From positions 124,001 to 188,000 of the forward strand of contig CAWJHE010000009.1 in NCBI GenBank assembly GCA_963842455.1: a DNA stretch of 64,000 nt, in the 5' to 3' direction. Source of the DNA: CAWJHE01 sp963842455. Lineage in GTDB: Bacteria; Chloroflexota; Anaerolineae; Anaerolineales; UBA4823. Numbering within the stretch: the first letter of the stretch is position 1; each line of letters opens with the position of its first letter. The notes under the pieces are model-generated. The model was given only the letters and a program-made list of their open reading frames with translations, did not search any database and was not told the origin of the DNA. A program made the position numbers and the translations under genes. Of this stretch, positions 8,671-16,392 are shown one piece after another.

Positions 8671-10515
8671 CTAAGTTCCTGCCACTTCTTGCCCTTTGAA
8701 TTGACTGCGATACAAGTGTGCGTAAAATCCTTCAGCAGCCAACAGGCTATCGTGTGTACCGCGCTCGACAATCTCACCATCTCGAATCACCAGCACCTGA
8801 TCAGCATCTCGAATCGTGCTCAAACGGTGGGCAATCACAAAACTTGTGCGCCCAGCCATCAAACGCAACAAAGCTGCCTGGATACGTGCTTCTGTCCGCG
8901 TATCTACGCTGCTGGTAGCCTCATCCAGGATCAAGATAGCCGGGTCAGCCAGGATAGCACGGGCAATTGCCAGTAATTGTCGTTGACCCTGGCTCAGGTT
9001 GCTGGCTCGCTCTGATAACATAGTCTCGTAACCCAGGGGAAGCTGGCAGATAAAATGGTCGGCATCGGCTATTTTGGCTGCCTCGATCACTTCTTCATCA
9101 CTGGCATCCAGGCGTCCGTAACGAATATTATCCATCACGGTGGCAGAAAACAAAAAAGTATCCTGCAGAACAATTCCTAATTGGCGGCGAAGAACTGTTT
9201 TGGGTATTTTCTGGATATCCTTTCCGTCAATTAATATCCGCCCGCTGTCCAAATCGTAAAAGCGTGACAGTAAATTCACCATAGTGGTCTTTCCAGCACC
9301 GGTTGGCCCAACCAGAGCCACAATCTCCCCGATCTGTGCACGCAGCGACATGCCGCGGATAACCGGCGTGCCGGGTGTGTAGCTAAAATGGGCATTTTCA
9401 AAAACAACTTCACCCCTGATGTCATTCAACCCAGGACTATCAGGTTCACCCATCTCCGTCGGCTCATCCAGGATCTCAAAAACCCGCTCCGCACCGGCTA
9501 AAGCAGCCTGGATGGCATTATACATATTGGCCAATTGGCGCAATGGATTGATAAAGCTCCGACCATAACTGATGAAGGTGACAATTGTCCCCACCGTCGC
9601 CAGGTTCCGTAAAGCCAACCAACCTCCTAATCCAGCAATGGCAATCACAAAAAGGTTACCCAATTGGTTAGTGAGCGGCATCAGAGATAGTGCATAGGAA
9701 TTTGCATAAACAGAAGCCTTATACACCGCCTGGTTATGCTGCTGAAATGCTTCAATGACTGCATCGTTGCGCCGGAAAGCTTTAACCACCCGCTGCCCAC
9801 TAATCGCCTCTTCCATGACACTATTCATTTCCCCCAGTTGTTTTTGCAGTTCACGAAACCCTTTGCGTGTGTAACGAGCAATAAAATTTGTAAACCAAAA
9901 CATTATCGGCACAACAAAAACGCTTGCCAGCGCCAGCCAAAAATTCAGAATAAACATGGCTGCCAGTATGCCCCCCAGGGATAATACACTGGCAAACAAA
10001 GAGACCACATTCTGAGAGACAGCCTGGTTGATAGCATCAATATCGTTGGTCAGGCGGCTCATCAATTCGCCAGCCGGATTACGATCAAAAAAGCTCAATG
10101 AAAGGGTCTGCATATGGTCAAACATGTTTTGGCGCAATCGTTTTAGAGCGCCTTGGGACACCCTGGCCATCATCCAGTTCGAAACAAGCTCACTGACGTT
10201 TCCGGTCAAAAAGACCACCAGGATCCAGATAGAAATTCTAATCAAACCCGCAGGGTCTCTCCCGGCAATATAGCGGTCAATGGCCAGTCCCATCAGATAC
10301 GGCCCTAGCAGTCCCAATGCGGTGGCAACCAGGATGAGCAGAAAAACAACCAGTAACACTGCTTTATACGCCGACAGATATGGCAGCAAACGCAGCAAAG
10401 CCCGGCGCGGGTTCGCAGCTTTTTCAATTTTGCCAGGTCGCCCGGGTCCTCTGCGCAGCATGCGCGCCCGATAGTCGCCAGCCTGGGGTTCGGAAGCAGT
10501 TTGAGCTCCAGCCAT
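8671..10515 (-). CDS. ABC exporter half-transporter with fused membrane and ATPase domains (second subunit)
   Basis: A ~614-residue half-exporter. Six membrane helices occupy about residues 40-330. The ATPase domain follows, with Walker A GPTGAGKTT, signature LSQGQRQLL, Walker B AILILDEATSSVD and the switch histidine in VIAHRLST. The reading frame is open further upstream, but I place the start at ATG 10515: it is preceded by AGGAG at good spacing and lies one base after the partner gene's stop. Two adjacent half-exporters imply a heterodimer of the MdlAB/LmrCD type, exporting drugs, lipids or peptides. The signature here is LSQGQ, while the partner has the canonical LSGGQ. Such asymmetry is common in heterodimeric exporters. 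Confidence 0.88.
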   Translation of the reverse strand: MAGAQTASEPQAGDYRARMLRRGPGRPGKIEKAANPRRALLRLLPYLSAYKAVLLVVFLLILVATALGLLGPYLMGLAIDRYIAGRDPAGLIRISIWILVVFLTGNVSELVSNWMMARVSQGALKRLRQNMFDHMQTLSLSFFDRNPAGELMSRLTNDIDAINQAVSQNVVSLFASVLSLGGILAAMFILNFWLALASVFVVPIMFWFTNFIARYTRKGFRELQKQLGEMNSVMEEAISGQRVVKAFRRNDAVIEAFQQHNQAVYKASVYANSYALSLMPLTNQLGNLFVIAIAGLGGWLALRNLATVGTIVTFISYGRSFINPLRQLANMYNAIQAALAGAERVFEILDEPTEMGEPDSPGLNDIRGEVVFENAHFSYTPGTPVIRGMSLRAQIGEIVALVGPTGAGKTTMVNLLSRFYDLDSGRILIDGKDIQKIPKTVLRRQLGIVLQDTFLFSATVMDNIRYGRLDASDEEVIEAAKIADADHFICQLPLGYETMLSERASNLSQGQRQLLAIARAILADPAILILDEATSSVDTRTEARIQAALLRLMAGRTSFVIAHRLSTIRDADQVLVIRDGEIVERGTHDSLLAAEGFYAHLYRSQFKGQEVAGT

Positions 10516-10516
10516 C

Positions 10517-12262
10517 TTAGCTCCTATGATTCCCATCACCCAATTGGGAAGCATAAATTTCCTGGTAAATTTGACTGCTCTCCAGCAATTGACGGTGGGT
10601 TCCCTGGGCGGCGATTTTTCCCTTATCAATCACCACAATTTTATCCGCCTGAAGAACCGTGCTGATACGCTGCGCTACCATAAAAGTTGTACACTCTCCC
10701 ATCGATTTGGCAAAGGCTGCCTGGATTTTGCCTTCTGTTTCCACATCCACGGAACTGGTGCTGTCATCCAGGATCAGTATTTTGGGATGCGTAAGCAATG
10801 CTCGAGCGATAGCAATGCGCTGCTTTTGGCCACCCGACAGGTTCACTCCGCGCTCTTCAACATGCGTATCATAACCACGCGGCAATTTTTGAATAAAGTC
10901 ATGCGCCTGAGCAGCCTTGGCAGCAGCGATAACATCTTCATCGTTTGCATACGGTCGTCCATAGCGGATATTATCTCGGACACTTCCTGAAAACAGAACG
11001 GTTTCCTGCGGCACAACGCCAATGATTCCTATCAAAGCATCCTGTTGTAATTCACGCAGATCCATGCCATCCAGCAATACTCGCCCTTCACTGACATCGT
11101 AAAAACGAGGGATCAGGTTAACCAGACTGGTTTTCCCTGCACCAGTAGCCCCTAGAATAGCAACGGTCTCACCCGCTTCAGCCGTCAGGTTTACCCCTTT
11201 AAGAATCGCATGATCCTGGGAAGCGTTGTGGTGGAAGCTGACGTTTTCAAAAACAATCCGAGGCTGTATGGCTGCTGGAAGAGGTCGGGCATCCGGTTGG
11301 TCACGCACTTGCGGCTCCGCATCCAAGACCTCGTTAACACGCTCTGCTGAGACAATCGCTGCTGCCCAGATGTTGGTAAGGTTCACCATGATCATCAGAG
11401 GTCCCAGAGTCGTTTGCAGGTAGTTGATAAAGGCCACAATTTCCCCAGCAGTAGCATTGCCGCTGATCGACTGCAGCCCGCCCACCCAAATCACAGCCAC
11501 GATACCGATATTCACAAAGGCGCTGAGTACCGGCCCTAAGGTAGAAACGAACTGCATCACACGAATGTTAGAATCTGTGAAATCCTGGTTGCCAGCATAA
11601 AAACGCTCCCCTTCGTATCCAGAACGTTCGAAAGCCTTTACAACGCGTACGCCAGCAATATTCTCCTGTAAGATGGTGTTCAATTTATCCAGTTTTAACT
11701 GCATCGTCATAAACAACGGACGCATTTTGAAAATGAAGAACAGAATAATGCCTGAAGTAACTCCCAAAAGCGGCAGCATACTTAATGCCAAACTGCGATT
11801 CGTGCTGAACATCAGAAACAGGCTACCAATCATGAGCAACGGGGCGCGAGTTCCAATTCGCAGCGAAACATGTACCAGGCGCTGAAGGACGCTGACATCG
11901 CTGGTGAGCCGCACCATCAATTGACCAGTCTTGAGTTGATCTAGATTTCCATAGGAGAAAGATTGAATTTTCAAGAAGATGGCTTCACGCAAATCACGCG
12001 CCACGCCTTCGCCTGCCTGCACCGAGTAAATATTGTTACCTATCGAAAAAAAAGTGTTAAGGATTGAAATCCCCAACATGATAAAGAAAGTATTCAGAAC
12101 GACATCATAATCTTGTTGGAAGATTCCCTGGTCGATGATGCGCTGCACCAACCTTGGGATTGCCAGATCTAAAACAACCACAATGACCAAGAGCGCCAGT
12201 GACAGGAAGCTTTTGAAGCGATATGGGTTCAGGAAAGGTAGAAGTTTAAGAACCTGTTTCAT
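10517..12262 (-). CDS. ABC exporter half-transporter with fused membrane and ATPase domains (first subunit)
   Basis: A 581-residue protein with a six-helix membrane domain (about residues 15-320) and an ATPase domain with Walker A GATGAGKTS, signature NLSGGQKQR, Walker B KILILDDSTSSVD and switch histidine replaced in MVAQRIST (Gln where the partner has His). The DD of Walker B lacks the catalytic Glu. Together with the missing switch His this makes its own site degenerate, the usual picture for one half of a heterodimeric exporter. The ATG at 12262 has a GGAG that lies inside a perfect hairpin (12269-12308). It is co-transcribed with the second half-transporter. Confidence 0.88.
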   Translation of the reverse strand: MKQVLKLLPFLNPYRFKSFLSLALLVIVVVLDLAIPRLVQRIIDQGIFQQDYDVVLNTFFIMLGISILNTFFSIGNNIYSVQAGEGVARDLREAIFLKIQSFSYGNLDQLKTGQLMVRLTSDVSVLQRLVHVSLRIGTRAPLLMIGSLFLMFSTNRSLALSMLPLLGVTSGIILFFIFKMRPLFMTMQLKLDKLNTILQENIAGVRVVKAFERSGYEGERFYAGNQDFTDSNIRVMQFVSTLGPVLSAFVNIGIVAVIWVGGLQSISGNATAGEIVAFINYLQTTLGPLMIMVNLTNIWAAAIVSAERVNEVLDAEPQVRDQPDARPLPAAIQPRIVFENVSFHHNASQDHAILKGVNLTAEAGETVAILGATGAGKTSLVNLIPRFYDVSEGRVLLDGMDLRELQQDALIGIIGVVPQETVLFSGSVRDNIRYGRPYANDEDVIAAAKAAQAHDFIQKLPRGYDTHVEERGVNLSGGQKQRIAIARALLTHPKILILDDSTSSVDVETEGKIQAAFAKSMGECTTFMVAQRISTVLQADKIVVIDKGKIAAQGTHRQLLESSQIYQEIYASQLGDGNHRS

Positions 12263-12268
12263 AAAGTG

Positions 12269-12308
12269 GCTAGCTCCGAACCATCTTCAGTTCAGGCGCG
12301 GAGCTAGC
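12269..12308 (-). promoter_or_regulatory. Hairpin covering the ribosome-binding site of the ABC exporter gene
   Basis: The arms 12269-12278 and 12299-12308 are a perfect 10-bp inverted repeat (GCTAGCTCCG / CGGAGCTAGC) around a 20-base loop. On the minus strand the 3' arm carries the GGAG that serves the exporter start at 12262. Folding would hide the ribosome-binding site. No T-run follows on that strand, so it does not look like a terminator for the gene upstream. Confidence 0.4.
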
Positions 12309-12382
12309 TCCCCTTTTCAATTTCTTGAAGTTAATTAGGCGCACCTAGCGATGCACCAGTTCCGCCTATTCAGGCGTAGAAC

Positions 12383-12628
12383 TTAACGTTTTCGCAGCAA
12401 GCGCAAAACCAATAGTAAGATGACCGCGCCTACTAAAGCCGTAATAACATCGTTGAGAAAGCCTGCGCCGATAGAAATTCCCAATACACCAAACAGCCAG
12501 CCACCCACAAAACCTCCCAGGATACCCACAACAATCGCGCCCAGGAGACCTACATTGATGCCTTTCACCAGGACATCAGCCAAAATACCGGCGATGGCGC
12601 CAACAATAATCCAGGTAATAATATTCAT
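12383..12628 (-). CDS. GlsB/YeaQ/YmgE-family small membrane protein
   Basis: An 81-residue, glycine-rich protein with three membrane segments (about residues 3-20, 28-48 and 58-76). It has the family pattern IIVGAIAGILADVLVKG, then GGFVGGWLFGVLG. Members are often annotated 'transglycosylase-associated' and are linked to envelope stress, but the biochemical role is not established. The start ATG at 12628 has AGGAGG at good spacing. It is monocistronic by appearance. Confidence 0.85.
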   Translation of the reverse strand: MNIITWIIVGAIAGILADVLVKGINVGLLGAIVVGILGGFVGGWLFGVLGISIGAGFLNDVITALVGAVILLLVLRLLRKR

Positions 12629-12722
12629 GCTATCCTCCTGTTAAAATGAAGTTCTTATACCTTTTCTATTATACCAACACCTGATACTCATCAAAAGCAA
12701 CGAAAAATAGACCGAATCCGCT

Positions 12723-12751
12723 CAGACAACCTTACTGTTACATAGTATAAT
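12723..12751 (+). promoter_or_regulatory. Sigma-70-type promoter of the Mo/W locus
   Basis: A perfect -10 TATAAT (12746-12751) has a -35-like CAGACA (12723-12728, four of six matches to consensus) at exactly 17 bases. Transcription would begin near 12758, about 45 bases before the first stem of the putative riboswitch. Confidence 0.5.
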
Positions 12752-12801
12752 CAGGAAAGAATGTAAGTGAAATATTTAACAATAGAATAATCAATTCATA
12801 A

Positions 12802-12974
12802 TTCTCCGAGCCTTAAACCTAAGACTGGTAAACAGAGATGGTTAGCAAGGCCGGCCCCTGAGAAGACCTCAGGGGAATCACCTGACGGACAATATTCAGG
12901 TGATTTAGGGCAGGAATGGAAACGCTCTTGCCTCCCGAAATCCGGATTTCTCCGGGTTTCCTTGGAAAGGAGAA
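12802..12974 (+). ncRNA. Putative Moco (molybdenum/tungsten cofactor) riboswitch aptamer
   Basis: The leader folds by eye into a closed multi-stem domain. P1 pairs TTCTCC (12802-12807) with GGAGAA (12969-12974). A perfect 8-bp hairpin is 12855-12862/12868-12875, and a second perfect 8-bp hairpin is 12878-12885/12896-12903. GGCAGGA (12909-12915) pairs with TCTTGCC (12927-12933). TCCGGA/TCCGGG form a hairpin at 12941-12956. The 3' part CCTCCCGAAA...GGTTTCC-like...TTGGAAAGG and the 5' CTCCGAGCC agree with the Moco RNA motif as I remember it. The downstream genes (MobB fusion, molybdopterin-type domain, ECF importer) are the right context. Whether it prefers Moco or the tungsten form cannot be told. 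No covariance search was possible. Confidence 0.72.
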
Positions 12975-12991
12975 CTGTGCTCAGTCATCTT

Positions 12992-13027
12992 ACTCGCCAG
13001 TTCATTCCAAGGCGAGTTTTTTGTTTT
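12992..13027 (+). terminator. Intrinsic terminator = expression platform of the riboswitch
   Basis: A perfect 7-bp stem ACTCGCC (12992-12998) / GGCGAGT (13011-13017) is followed at once by TTTTT-G-TTTTT. It sits between the aptamer and the first gene. The segment TTCCAAGG (13005-13012), which includes the first bases of the 3' stem arm, is perfectly complementary to CCTTGGAA (12960-12967) in the aptamer. Aptamer and terminator on one side and this antiterminator pairing on the other exclude each other. Ligand binding would then favour termination. Confidence 0.75.
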
Positions 13028-13068
13028 TGGATGCAGATTTCTGAAAAATTTCAGGGTTCGTAAAATAA

Positions 13069-14544
13069 ATGATCCGTGTAGAAAACCTTTCTGTTCGCTA
13101 TAACGAAATCCAGGCTTTGCAGGATATTTCATTTAAAATAGAAGCAGGCGAATGTGTATTGGTTACCGGGCCTTCTGGCTGCGGCAAGAGCACACTAGGA
13201 CGAGTGCTCAGCGGACTGATTCCCCATGCCATACCCGCGCAGGTATCCGGTCAGGTTCAGGTTGCCGGCCTGGATTTAGGACAACATACTATTCCGGAAA
13301 TTGCCCAAAAAGTAGGCATGGTCTTTCAAAGACCAGCCGCCCAACTTTTCCACTTAAGGGTGGAAGATGAAGTCAGTTTTGGTCCCAGAAACCTGGGATT
13401 GGATGAAGCCGAGATTCAACAACGAACAGAATGGGCGCTAGAAAGCACCGGATTACAGACTTTACGCGACAAGAAACCGGCAGAGCTCTCTGGTGGGCAA
13501 AAGCAATGCCTGGCGATTGCGGCTGCCCTGGCAATGCGCCCACAGGTATTGGTGCTAGACGAGCCAACCGCCTCGCTGGATGTCCCCAATACGCGCAGGG
13601 TAATGGATATGTTGATTCACCTGCGCAATATGTACCAGATCAGTATCGTGTTGATCGAGCACCGCCTGGCAGAAGCTGCACAATTCGTAGAACGGGTGAT
13701 TATGCTGGAGGAGGGGCGCATCATTGCAGATGGCTCCCCAGAGACTGTTTTTGCCGACCGGGAACTTCGAGACCGGCTCGGGCTGCGCCGACCTACGGTT
13801 GAACCTTCTGTCACCTGGGATACCCTGATCCATTCCAACGGTCCAACCGAAAAAGTCAACCAGTGTCTTCTCTCTCTCGAGTCTGTCTCTGCTGGCTTTA
13901 ATGGTCATGCCGTAATTCGAGACATTAACCTTAAATTATACGCTGGAGAATTTCTTGCTTTGGTTGGTGATAATGGCGCCGGTAAATCGACTTTAGCCAT
14001 GGTTGCCGCTGGATTGCTCAAACCGCAATCAGGTAAGGCACGTTTCTGCGATGGAGCACGACCTCGGCCAGGATTGGATGTTGCCTTACTCTTTCAAGAT
14101 CCGCAGGAGCAACTCTTCACCGATTCTGTGGATGATGAAGTCTCGTTTTGCGCCCGAAATTACGATTGTTTCTCTTCCGACCTGCACACACAAATACTAA
14201 GAGAAGCCGATTTGACAGGCCTGGAACAAAGACGCCCCTTGACACTCTCAATCGGCCAACAACAGCGCACCGCTCTGGCTGCCTGCTTGAGCTTGCGTCC
14301 ACGTTTACTCATCCTGGATGAACCCACCCTGGGACAGGATTGGGGGCATCTGCAACGATTAATGAACTACTTGCTCACACTAAACCGCATGGGAGCAACC
14401 ATCTTGCTCATTTCACATGATTACAAATTAGTCCATCACTATGCTCAACGCGTTGTTTTGTTGAAAAATGGAAGGATAGATCGCATCGGAAGGATCCATC
14501 ATTCATTCAACCAGGAGGATTATCATGAAACTATCAACACGTGA
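13069..14544 (+). CDS. ECF-transporter ATPase, two ATPase domains fused (EcfA-EcfA')
   Basis: A 491-residue protein with two complete ABC ATPase domains. The first spans about residues 1-235 (Walker A GPSGCGKST, signature LSGGQKQ, Walker B VLVLDEPTASLD, switch EHR). The second spans about 268-480 (GDNGAGKST, signature LSIGQQQR, LILDEPTLGQD, SHD). The phrase FQDPQEQLF before the second signature is the Q-loop form seen in energy-coupling-factor ATPases. Fused double ATPases normally replace EcfA1/A2. It begins 40 bases after the terminator, under riboswitch control, and overlaps the S-component gene by 20 bases. The operon also encodes EcfT, so this is a dedicated (group I type) ECF importer. 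Confidence 0.9.
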   Translation: MIRVENLSVRYNEIQALQDISFKIEAGECVLVTGPSGCGKSTLGRVLSGLIPHAIPAQVSGQVQVAGLDLGQHTIPEIAQKVGMVFQRPAAQLFHLRVEDEVSFGPRNLGLDEAEIQQRTEWALESTGLQTLRDKKPAELSGGQKQCLAIAAALAMRPQVLVLDEPTASLDVPNTRRVMDMLIHLRNMYQISIVLIEHRLAEAAQFVERVIMLEEGRIIADGSPETVFADRELRDRLGLRRPTVEPSVTWDTLIHSNGPTEKVNQCLLSLESVSAGFNGHAVIRDINLKLYAGEFLALVGDNGAGKSTLAMVAAGLLKPQSGKARFCDGARPRPGLDVALLFQDPQEQLFTDSVDDEVSFCARNYDCFSSDLHTQILREADLTGLEQRRPLTLSIGQQQRTALAACLSLRPRLLILDEPTLGQDWGHLQRLMNYLLTLNRMGATILLISHDYKLVHHYAQRVVLLKNGRIDRIGRIHHSFNQEDYHETINT

Positions 14545-15133
14545 ACTGGCTACCCTGGCAGTCTTCGGCGCACTATGGGGAGTGGTCGAAATCAGTTTGG
14601 GTTCTGTGGTAAAAACGCTCAACATTCCCCTGAGCGGTGTCGTACTTGCAGCGATCGGATTGACCGTGGCTTTAACCGGTCGAGTATTTGTTCCCCGCAA
14701 AGGATCAACCTTATTTATTGGCGTGATTGCCACATTCCTGAAATTATTCAGCCTGGGTGGCGTGATTATCGGCCCGATGATAGGTATCATGACCGAAGCG
14801 CTTGTCGCGGAGATTGTTCTTTCAGTAGCGGGCAAACCGCGCCGATCTGGACTGGTGTTGGCAGGCGCTCTCGGGGTAGCCTGGGTACTTATCCAACCTT
14901 TTGTAACCAATACTTTGCTTTTTGGACGCACTCTTTTTGTCGTCTGGCTTGATTTGCTCGACCTGGGCAGCCGTCTCTTAGGGATTGATACCAGTGCGGC
15001 TTTATTAATATTGCTTGCAATGCTGCTTATACACCTGTTTATTGGGGCTGTGGTTGGTTGGATTAGCTGGGATATCGCTCGTCGGCTGCAAAGCCGGCTA
15101 GGAAGGTCATCATCAAGCCAGGTGAACACTTGA
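14525..15133 (+). CDS. ECF-transporter substrate-binding S component, unknown specificity
   Basis: A 202-residue membrane protein with six helices. The opening STRELATLAVFGALWGVVEI is the typical S-component start, in which the first helix carries small residues that contact EcfT. The ATG at 14525 has AGGAGG at ideal spacing and lies inside the end of the ATPase gene. I do not recognise it as one of the vitamin or metal S components (BioY, ThiT, RibU, CbiM). Its position behind a Moco-type riboswitch and next to MobB- and molybdopterin-related genes suggests a ligand linked to molybdenum or tungsten metabolism: the oxyanion, a pterin precursor or the cofactor itself. That is inference. Confidence 0.75.
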   Translation: MKLSTRELATLAVFGALWGVVEISLGSVVKTLNIPLSGVVLAAIGLTVALTGRVFVPRKGSTLFIGVIATFLKLFSLGGVIIGPMIGIMTEALVAEIVLSVAGKPRRSGLVLAGALGVAWVLIQPFVTNTLLFGRTLFVVWLDLLDLGSRLLGIDTSAALLILLAMLLIHLFIGAVVGWISWDIARRLQSRLGRSSSSQVNT

Positions 15134-15205
15134 ACCATCCAGAAAAGCGATAGAAAAAAGAAAAACTACGATAAACACAGAAATAAACGGATAAGGAGAG
15201 ACAAA

Positions 15206-15655
15206 ATGAAAAGCGTTCGATTAATCCTGGGAATTCTTCTTCTCTTCTCGCTGGCAGCCTGCGCAGCTTCAAACCAGAGTTCTGGAACGCCCACGAACAG
15301 CTTGTTGGTTTCGGGTGGAGATATTAAAAAAGACTATACTCGCGCAGATCTGGAGGCTCTGCCTACAGTCCAAGCAATATTCAATGACGTGAATTACCAG
15401 GGAGTTCCTGTTTCGGAGCTGATCAAAGATGCAGGCTTTAATCTGCCAAAGGTTAAGGCTGTTAAAGCAATCGCCAGTGATGGTTACAGCGTCAACTATG
15501 ATATTTCACAATTTTTAGCTGATGGTTTCTCGGTAGCCTATGCAACGGTTGGTGGTGAATTAACCGCTGATGATGGAACCTTTCGCATTGTCTTCCCCGG
15601 TGCTGAGGGCAAGCTCAACCTTCGTATGCTGGTGGAGCTGCAAATTATCCAATGA
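15206..15655 (+). CDS. Lipoprotein with a molybdopterin-domain-like fold, no Mo-ligand cysteine
   Basis: A 149-residue protein. A signal peptide and lipobox (SLAAC, Cys19) are followed by a short Ser/Thr linker and ~105 residues resembling the small sulfite-oxidase-type molybdopterin-binding domain, with KDYTRADLEALP, the phrase YQGVPVSELIKDAG and DGYSVNYDISQF. The only cysteine is the lipidated one, so it lacks the Cys that ligates Mo in sulfite oxidases. If it binds cofactor at all, it does so non-catalytically. Its stop overlaps the EcfT start by four bases, which ties it to the importer. A surface-tethered capture protein for the ECF system is a reasonable idea, unusual because ECF importers normally use no binding lipoprotein. 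Confidence 0.65.
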   Translation: MKSVRLILGILLLFSLAACAASNQSSGTPTNSLLVSGGDIKKDYTRADLEALPTVQAIFNDVNYQGVPVSELIKDAGFNLPKVKAVKAIASDGYSVNYDISQFLADGFSVAYATVGGELTADDGTFRIVFPGAEGKLNLRMLVELQIIQ

Positions 15656-16380
15656 CCCTTCCCGGTAGGTTGACAACGTCAAATCTCAACTCACAGAAAG
15701 TTGGAATTACAGGCTACCTGGCGGTTTTCGCCTGGTCGGTGTTGGCCGTTATGTTAACGCCAGCCAGGTATATTCATTGGGTGGCAATTGTTTGCTTCTT
15801 GATTGCCGCAGTTTTTTACCCTCGGGCCTTCCGCTCAATGATGCGCTTGCGCTGGTTGGTTATGATTATCATTCTGGCTCTCCCGCCGGTTTTTGTGGTT
15901 GGCGAGTTGGACCGCAATTTAGGTGGCGTTCCCTATTCTTCCACAGGCCTGATTTCATCTATCCAAATAGCGATCCGTATCCTGGTTGTGCTGATTGCTG
16001 TCAATGGATTGACCTCATCCGTCGATATCACCTCGGTTGCTGGCCTGTTGGAACGCGCCGGAGTGCATGGCATCGGCTTTTCAGTTGGCGTAGCACTCAA
16101 CTTACTTCCCTCGTTACAACAATCGGCATTAAATGCCTGGCGCAGTTTATGGATGCGTGGTGGTTTGCGCAAGGAGCGTTTACGCGCTCTGCGTCTCATG
16201 GCCGTCACGATCATGGCCAGCGCATTAAACCGGGCGGAGGAAATCGCCCTGGCAGCTGAAGCGCGGGCTTTTTCCCCAGAAAAGGCGCGCGGCTTGCCAG
16301 TTAAGAATGGCAAATATGATAAAGCTATCCTAATCTTGAGTTTCTTAAGCTTATTCTCATTAATATGGCTGCCTCGTTAG
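15652..16380 (+). CDS. ECF-transporter transmembrane coupling protein EcfT (CbiQ family)
   Basis: A 242-residue integral membrane protein that couples the double ATPase to the S component. About five membrane helices are visible, with two cytoplasmic coupling helices marked by basic and small residues (WMRGGLRKERLRALR and ALNRAEEIALAAEARAF). The second is the classic Ala-x-Arg-like coupling motif. The start ATG at 15652 overlaps the lipoprotein stop. The gene order ATPase, S, lipoprotein, T keeps all importer parts in one transcript. Confidence 0.85.
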   Translation: MTLPGRLTTSNLNSQKVGITGYLAVFAWSVLAVMLTPARYIHWVAIVCFLIAAVFYPRAFRSMMRLRWLVMIIILALPPVFVVGELDRNLGGVPYSSTGLISSIQIAIRILVVLIAVNGLTSSVDITSVAGLLERAGVHGIGFSVGVALNLLPSLQQSALNAWRSLWMRGGLRKERLRALRLMAVTIMASALNRAEEIALAAEARAFSPEKARGLPVKNGKYDKAILILSFLSLFSLIWLPR

Positions 16381-16392
16381 GGTGAATACCCA

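Noticed and set aside
12269..12308. Hairpin read as the terminator of the GlsB-type gene
   Set aside because: No T-run follows on the minus strand, and the arm contains the ribosome-binding site of the next gene.
12905..13132. Minus-strand frame over the leader of the ECF operon
   Set aside because: It covers the riboswitch-terminator region and the start of the ATPase gene, and has no ribosome-binding site or protein-like texture.
14503..15138. Long minus-strand open frame (211 codons) opposite the ECF S-component gene
   Set aside because: It is the exact antisense of a well-supported membrane protein with a strong ribosome-binding site. Its composition (Thr/Pro/Ser/Asn/Arg) is typical of antisense to hydrophobic codons.
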